Shown in pieces: positions 61,295 through 64,000 of a DNA stretch of 64,000 bases. The number at the start of each line of letters is the position of its first letter. The first letter of the stretch is position 1. A program made the translations under genes and the position numbers. Source of the DNA: CAZNKU01 sp045541135 (GTDB lineage: Bacteria > Bacillota > Clostridia > Monoglobales > Firm-18); the NCBI GenBank assembly GCA_045541135.1, contig JAZQIO010000051.1:62001-126000 (forward strand). The letters are read 5' to 3'. The notes beneath the pieces were generated by a model. It had not been told where the DNA came from and ran no database searches. It was given only the letters and a program-made list of their open reading frames with translations.

Positions 61295-62728
61295 TTATCT
61301 TTTGTCAAGTTCTTCTTTGATAAGTTTATTAAGAATTTGTGGGTTACCTTGGCCTTTTGTTGCTCTCATTGTCTGACCTACAAGGAAACCGATAGCTTTG
61401 TCTTTACCGCCTTTGTAGTCTGCAACGGACTGTGGGTTGTTGTCTATGATTTCTACAACAATCTTCAAAAGTGCACTTTCATCACTAATCTGTACAAGAC
61501 CTTTTTCTTTTATTATAATTTCTGGGTCACGGGGATTAGAAAAAAGTTCTTCAATTACTTTTTTACCCTGATTGTTGCTTATTGTTCCTTTGTCAATAAT
61601 AGAAATAAGCTTTACAAGGTGTTCTGCCGGAATTGGAATTTGGGAAGGTTCCATATTATTTTCGTTAAGAAGTCTGGAAATATCACTTAAAATCCAGTTA
61701 CTTGCAGACTTACCCTTAGCACCTAATTCCATACATTTATCAAGATAATCGGCAAGATGAATGCTCATTGTTATCTGACCTGCATCATATTCTGTAAGAC
61801 CGCCCTCGTTAATGTATCTTTCTTTACGCTGTGCAGGAAGTTCAGGTATGGATTTGCGTATTTTATCAATCCATTCATCATCAACGATAATAGGTACCAA
61901 ATCAGGTTCAGGAAAGTATCTGTAGTCCTGGGCTTCTTCTTTGCTTCGCATTGCAATTGATACACCCTTTGCATCGTCCCAACGTCTTGTTTCCTGTATA
62001 ATTTTATTTCCTGCCAAAATTTCATTAATTTGTCTTTGTGACTCGTATTCAATAGCACGTACAGCTCCGCTGAAGGAATTGACATTTTTCATTTCTGTTC
62101 GTGTGCCGAATTCAGCCTGTCCTTCAGGACGAACGGAAACGTTTATGTCACAACGAAGTGAACCTTCTTGCATTTTACAGTCGGAAACGCCGGTATATTC
62201 CAAAATTGCCTTTAAATTTTCAAGATATGCTCTTGCTTCTTCGGAACTTCTCATATCAGGTTCGGAAACAATTTCTATAAGAGGAACACCGCATCTGTTA
62301 AAGTCTACCAAGGTGTTACCTGCTACAGCTTCGTGAAAAAGTTTACCTGCGTCTTCTTCAATATGAATTCTTGTTATACCAATTCTTTTTTTGTTGCCGT
62401 CTATAGTGATGTCAACATAACCGTTTGTACACAGAGGAAGATCAAACTGTGATGTCTGATAAGCCTTTGGAAGGTCGGGATAGAAGTAGTTTTTTCTGTC
62501 CTGTTTGCCTTCTTTTGTAATTGAGCAGTTTGTTGCAAGGCCGGCTTTGATGCCGTAATCAACAACTTTTTTGTTAAGGACGGGCAATGTTCCCGGCATA
62601 CCTGTACAAATAGGGCAGCAATGTGTATTTGTATCACCGCCAAATTCGTTAGCACAACTACAATATATTTTAGTGTCTGTTGCAAGTTCTGCATGAACCT
62701 CCAGACCGATTACTGTTTCAAAATTCAT
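61295..62728 (-). CDS. gatB: Asp/Glu-tRNA amidotransferase subunit B
   Basis: Kinase/tRNA-binding subunit of GatCAB, which converts Glu-tRNA(Gln) and Asp-tRNA(Asn) to the amidated forms. The 477 residues include ETVIGLEVHAELATDTKIYC, FYPDLPKAYQTSQFD, DFNRCGVPLIEIVSEPDM and the YqeY-like C-terminal domain. ATG at 62728 is chosen, with AGAGGTG in front; GTG three codons upstream is less likely. It follows gatA after 18 bases. The use of indirect amidation is usual in Clostridia. Confidence 0.97.
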   Translation of the reverse strand: MNFETVIGLEVHAELATDTKIYCSCANEFGGDTNTHCCPICTGMPGTLPVLNKKVVDYGIKAGLATNCSITKEGKQDRKNYFYPDLPKAYQTSQFDLPLCTNGYVDITIDGNKKRIGITRIHIEEDAGKLFHEAVAGNTLVDFNRCGVPLIEIVSEPDMRSSEEARAYLENLKAILEYTGVSDCKMQEGSLRCDINVSVRPEGQAEFGTRTEMKNVNSFSGAVRAIEYESQRQINEILAGNKIIQETRRWDDAKGVSIAMRSKEEAQDYRYFPEPDLVPIIVDDEWIDKIRKSIPELPAQRKERYINEGGLTEYDAGQITMSIHLADYLDKCMELGAKGKSASNWILSDISRLLNENNMEPSQIPIPAEHLVKLISIIDKGTISNNQGKKVIEELFSNPRDPEIIIKEKGLVQISDESALLKIVVEIIDNNPQSVADYKGGKDKAIGFLVGQTMRATKGQGNPQILNKLIKEELDKR

Positions 62729-62746
62729 TTTATTCACCTCTTTTTG

Positions 62747-64000
62747 TTAAATCTGCGGACGGATTTTTGGTAAATCTGCATTCTGCTCAAATGTATAAGC
62801 TGCACGAAGTAATGTTGGTTCACTGAATGCTTTACCGATTAACTGCATACCTATCGGCATTTTATTTTTATCAAATCCGCAAGGAACAGAAATTGCAGGA
62901 ACACTTGCGATGTTAATTGATACTGTGCAAATATCTTCAAGGTACATCTGCAATGGATCTGTAGTTTTTGAACCGATGTTAAATGCAGTAGTAGGAGCAG
63001 TAGGAGTAAGAATAAAGTCATATTTTTCAAAAGCGGTATCAAAGTCGTTTTTGATAACGGTTCTTACCTGCTGTGCCTTTTTGTAGTATGCATCATAGTA
63101 GCCTGAACTTAGTGCGTAAGTTCCAAGCATAATTCTGCGTTTGACTTCTTTACCAAAGCCTTCGCTTCTTGTTTTCTTATACAAGTCATCAAGACTTTCG
63201 AACTTTTCAGTTCTGTAACCGTATTTAATACCGTCATATCTGGCAAGGTTAGAACTTGCTTCGGCAGATGAAATAATGTAATATGCAGGCAAAGCATATT
63301 TTGATGCTTTCATACCAAAATATTCAATTTCAGCACCCAATAACTTATATGTTTCAGCTGCTTTTATAATAGCGTTTTTAACATCTTCGTTAATACCTTC
63401 ACCGATATAGTCGTTAGGAATACCTATTTTCATACCCTTTACATCGTTAACCAATGCTTTTGTGTAATCTTCTTTGGGTATATTGATTGATGTACTGTCC
63501 ATTTTATCGTGACCTGCTATTAAATTTAAAACCATTGCAGAGTCTGTAACGTCTTTTGTAAGTGGACCAATCTGGTCAAGAGAAGATGCAAATGCAACAA
63601 GACCGAATCTTGAAACAAGACCGTATGTTGGTTTTAAACCGACAACACCGCAGAATGATGCGGGCTGACGGATTGAACCACCTGTATCAGAGCCAAGTGT
63701 ATACACAGCAGTATCAGCACTGACTGATGCAGCAGAACCGCCTGATGAGCCACCGGGCACTTTTTCAAGATTATATGGATTTTTCGTATTTTTAAAATAT
63801 GAGTTTTCAGTTGAAGAACCCATAGCAAATTCGTCCATATTAAGCTTACCAAGTACAGGTGCATTGATTTCTTTTAATTTTTTGGCAACAAAAGCATCGT
63901 ATGGTGGAACAAAGTTTTCAAGCATTTTAGATGCACAGGTTGTCCTAATTCCTTCTGTGCAGATATTATCCTTAATAGCCATTGGAATACCTTCCAAAGG
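62747..64000 (-). CDS. gatA: Asp/Glu-tRNA amidotransferase subunit A (5' end beyond window)
   Basis: Amidase subunit of GatCAB that releases ammonia from glutamine. The visible 418 codons are open to the window edge, and about 60-70 N-terminal residues are missing. The catalytic Ser-cisSer-Lys are in PMAIKDNI (Lys), PGGSSGGSAASV and DTGGSIRQPASFCG; the rest is the standard amidase signature fold. gatC is presumably just outside. Confidence 0.96.
   Translation of the reverse strand, partial: PLEGIPMAIKDNICTEGIRTTCASKMLENFVPPYDAFVAKKLKEINAPVLGKLNMDEFAMGSSTENSYFKNTKNPYNLEKVPGGSSGGSAASVSADTAVYTLGSDTGGSIRQPASFCGVVGLKPTYGLVSRFGLVAFASSLDQIGPLTKDVTDSAMVLNLIAGHDKMDSTSINIPKEDYTKALVNDVKGMKIGIPNDYIGEGINEDVKNAIIKAAETYKLLGAEIEYFGMKASKYALPAYYIISSAEASSNLARYDGIKYGYRTEKFESLDDLYKKTRSEGFGKEVKRRIMLGTYALSSGYYDAYYKKAQQVRTVIKNDFDTAFEKYDFILTPTAPTTAFNIGSKTTDPLQMYLEDICTVSINIASVPAISVPCGFDKNKMPIGMQLIGKAFSEPTLLRAAYTFEQNADLPKIRPQI

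Noticed and set aside
1..64000. CRISPR arrays, tRNA/rRNA genes, insertion sequences, prophage or integrase genes
   Set aside because: I saw no spaced direct repeats, cloverleaf genes, transposases, integrases or phage structural genes.

Overview
The window looks like chromosomal DNA of a low-GC, endospore-forming anaerobe of class Clostridia. Evidence for this is the AT-rich sequence with consensus sigma-A promoters, the sporulation genes ytfJ and ytxC, a type III glutamine synthetase, rubrerythrin, Rex, meso-diaminopimelate dehydrogenase and S-layer-homology (SLH) proteins. A pectin-degrader-like gut lineage such as Monoglobus is possible, but that is inference only.

Layout. 1-2.6 kb: end of a site-2 protease gene, then scpA-scpB-DUF2953-ytfJ. 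2.7-7.8 kb: two near-identical clan GH-A glycosidases, a GH29 fucosidase, the 3' stump of a lost GH78-type gene, yhbY, and a tiny Asn/Gln/Lys-rich ORF. 7.8-21.3 kb: an AraC regulator divergent from a six-gene operon. The operon encodes two secreted beta-module proteins, a secreted PL8-type polysaccharide lyase, two SLH proteins and a cytoplasmic GH105-type unsaturated uronyl hydrolase. 21.4-23.7 kb: mntP and a Y-family polymerase/YolD pair. 23.7-30.6 kb: a DeoR regulator divergent from sn-glycerol-1-phosphate dehydrogenase, FAD oxidoreductase, GDPD and GH115-type genes. 30.6-54.7 kb: housekeeping genes, almost all on the + strand. They are rpsU-yqeY (-), secA-prfB-prfA-tsaC-rimI-tsaD, mfd-prsA, FHA-rodA-pbp, rplU-rpmA-obg-rex, glnN, rubrerythrin, small redox/unknown genes and ytxC. 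54.7-64 kb: azlCD, ddh, a GH2 enzyme divergent from AraC and an aldo/keto reductase, a decayed GH105 gene, then gatB-gatA running off the end.

How it works together. The accessory regions read as polysaccharide utilisation. The lyase has a signal peptide and should cut a uronic-acid polymer outside the cell, near SLH-anchored proteins. GH105 would remove the unsaturated end sugar inside the cell. The other glycosidases (GH39-like, GH29, GH115, GH2) show no signal peptides and so should act on imported oligosaccharides. No sugar transporter is present in the window. The araM-GDPD set suggests salvage of glycerol-1-phosphate from phosphodiesters.

Points of most interest: the predicted glycerol-1-phosphate cassette; the lyase/SLH operon with several unassigned secreted proteins; a perfect 14-bp inverted repeat over the rubrerythrin start; three same-orientation DnaA boxes upstream of mfd; a terminator-like hairpin just after the glnN promoter; RF2 with its programmed +1 frameshift; and an L27 without the Firmicutes N-terminal extension together with absence of its protease gene prp.
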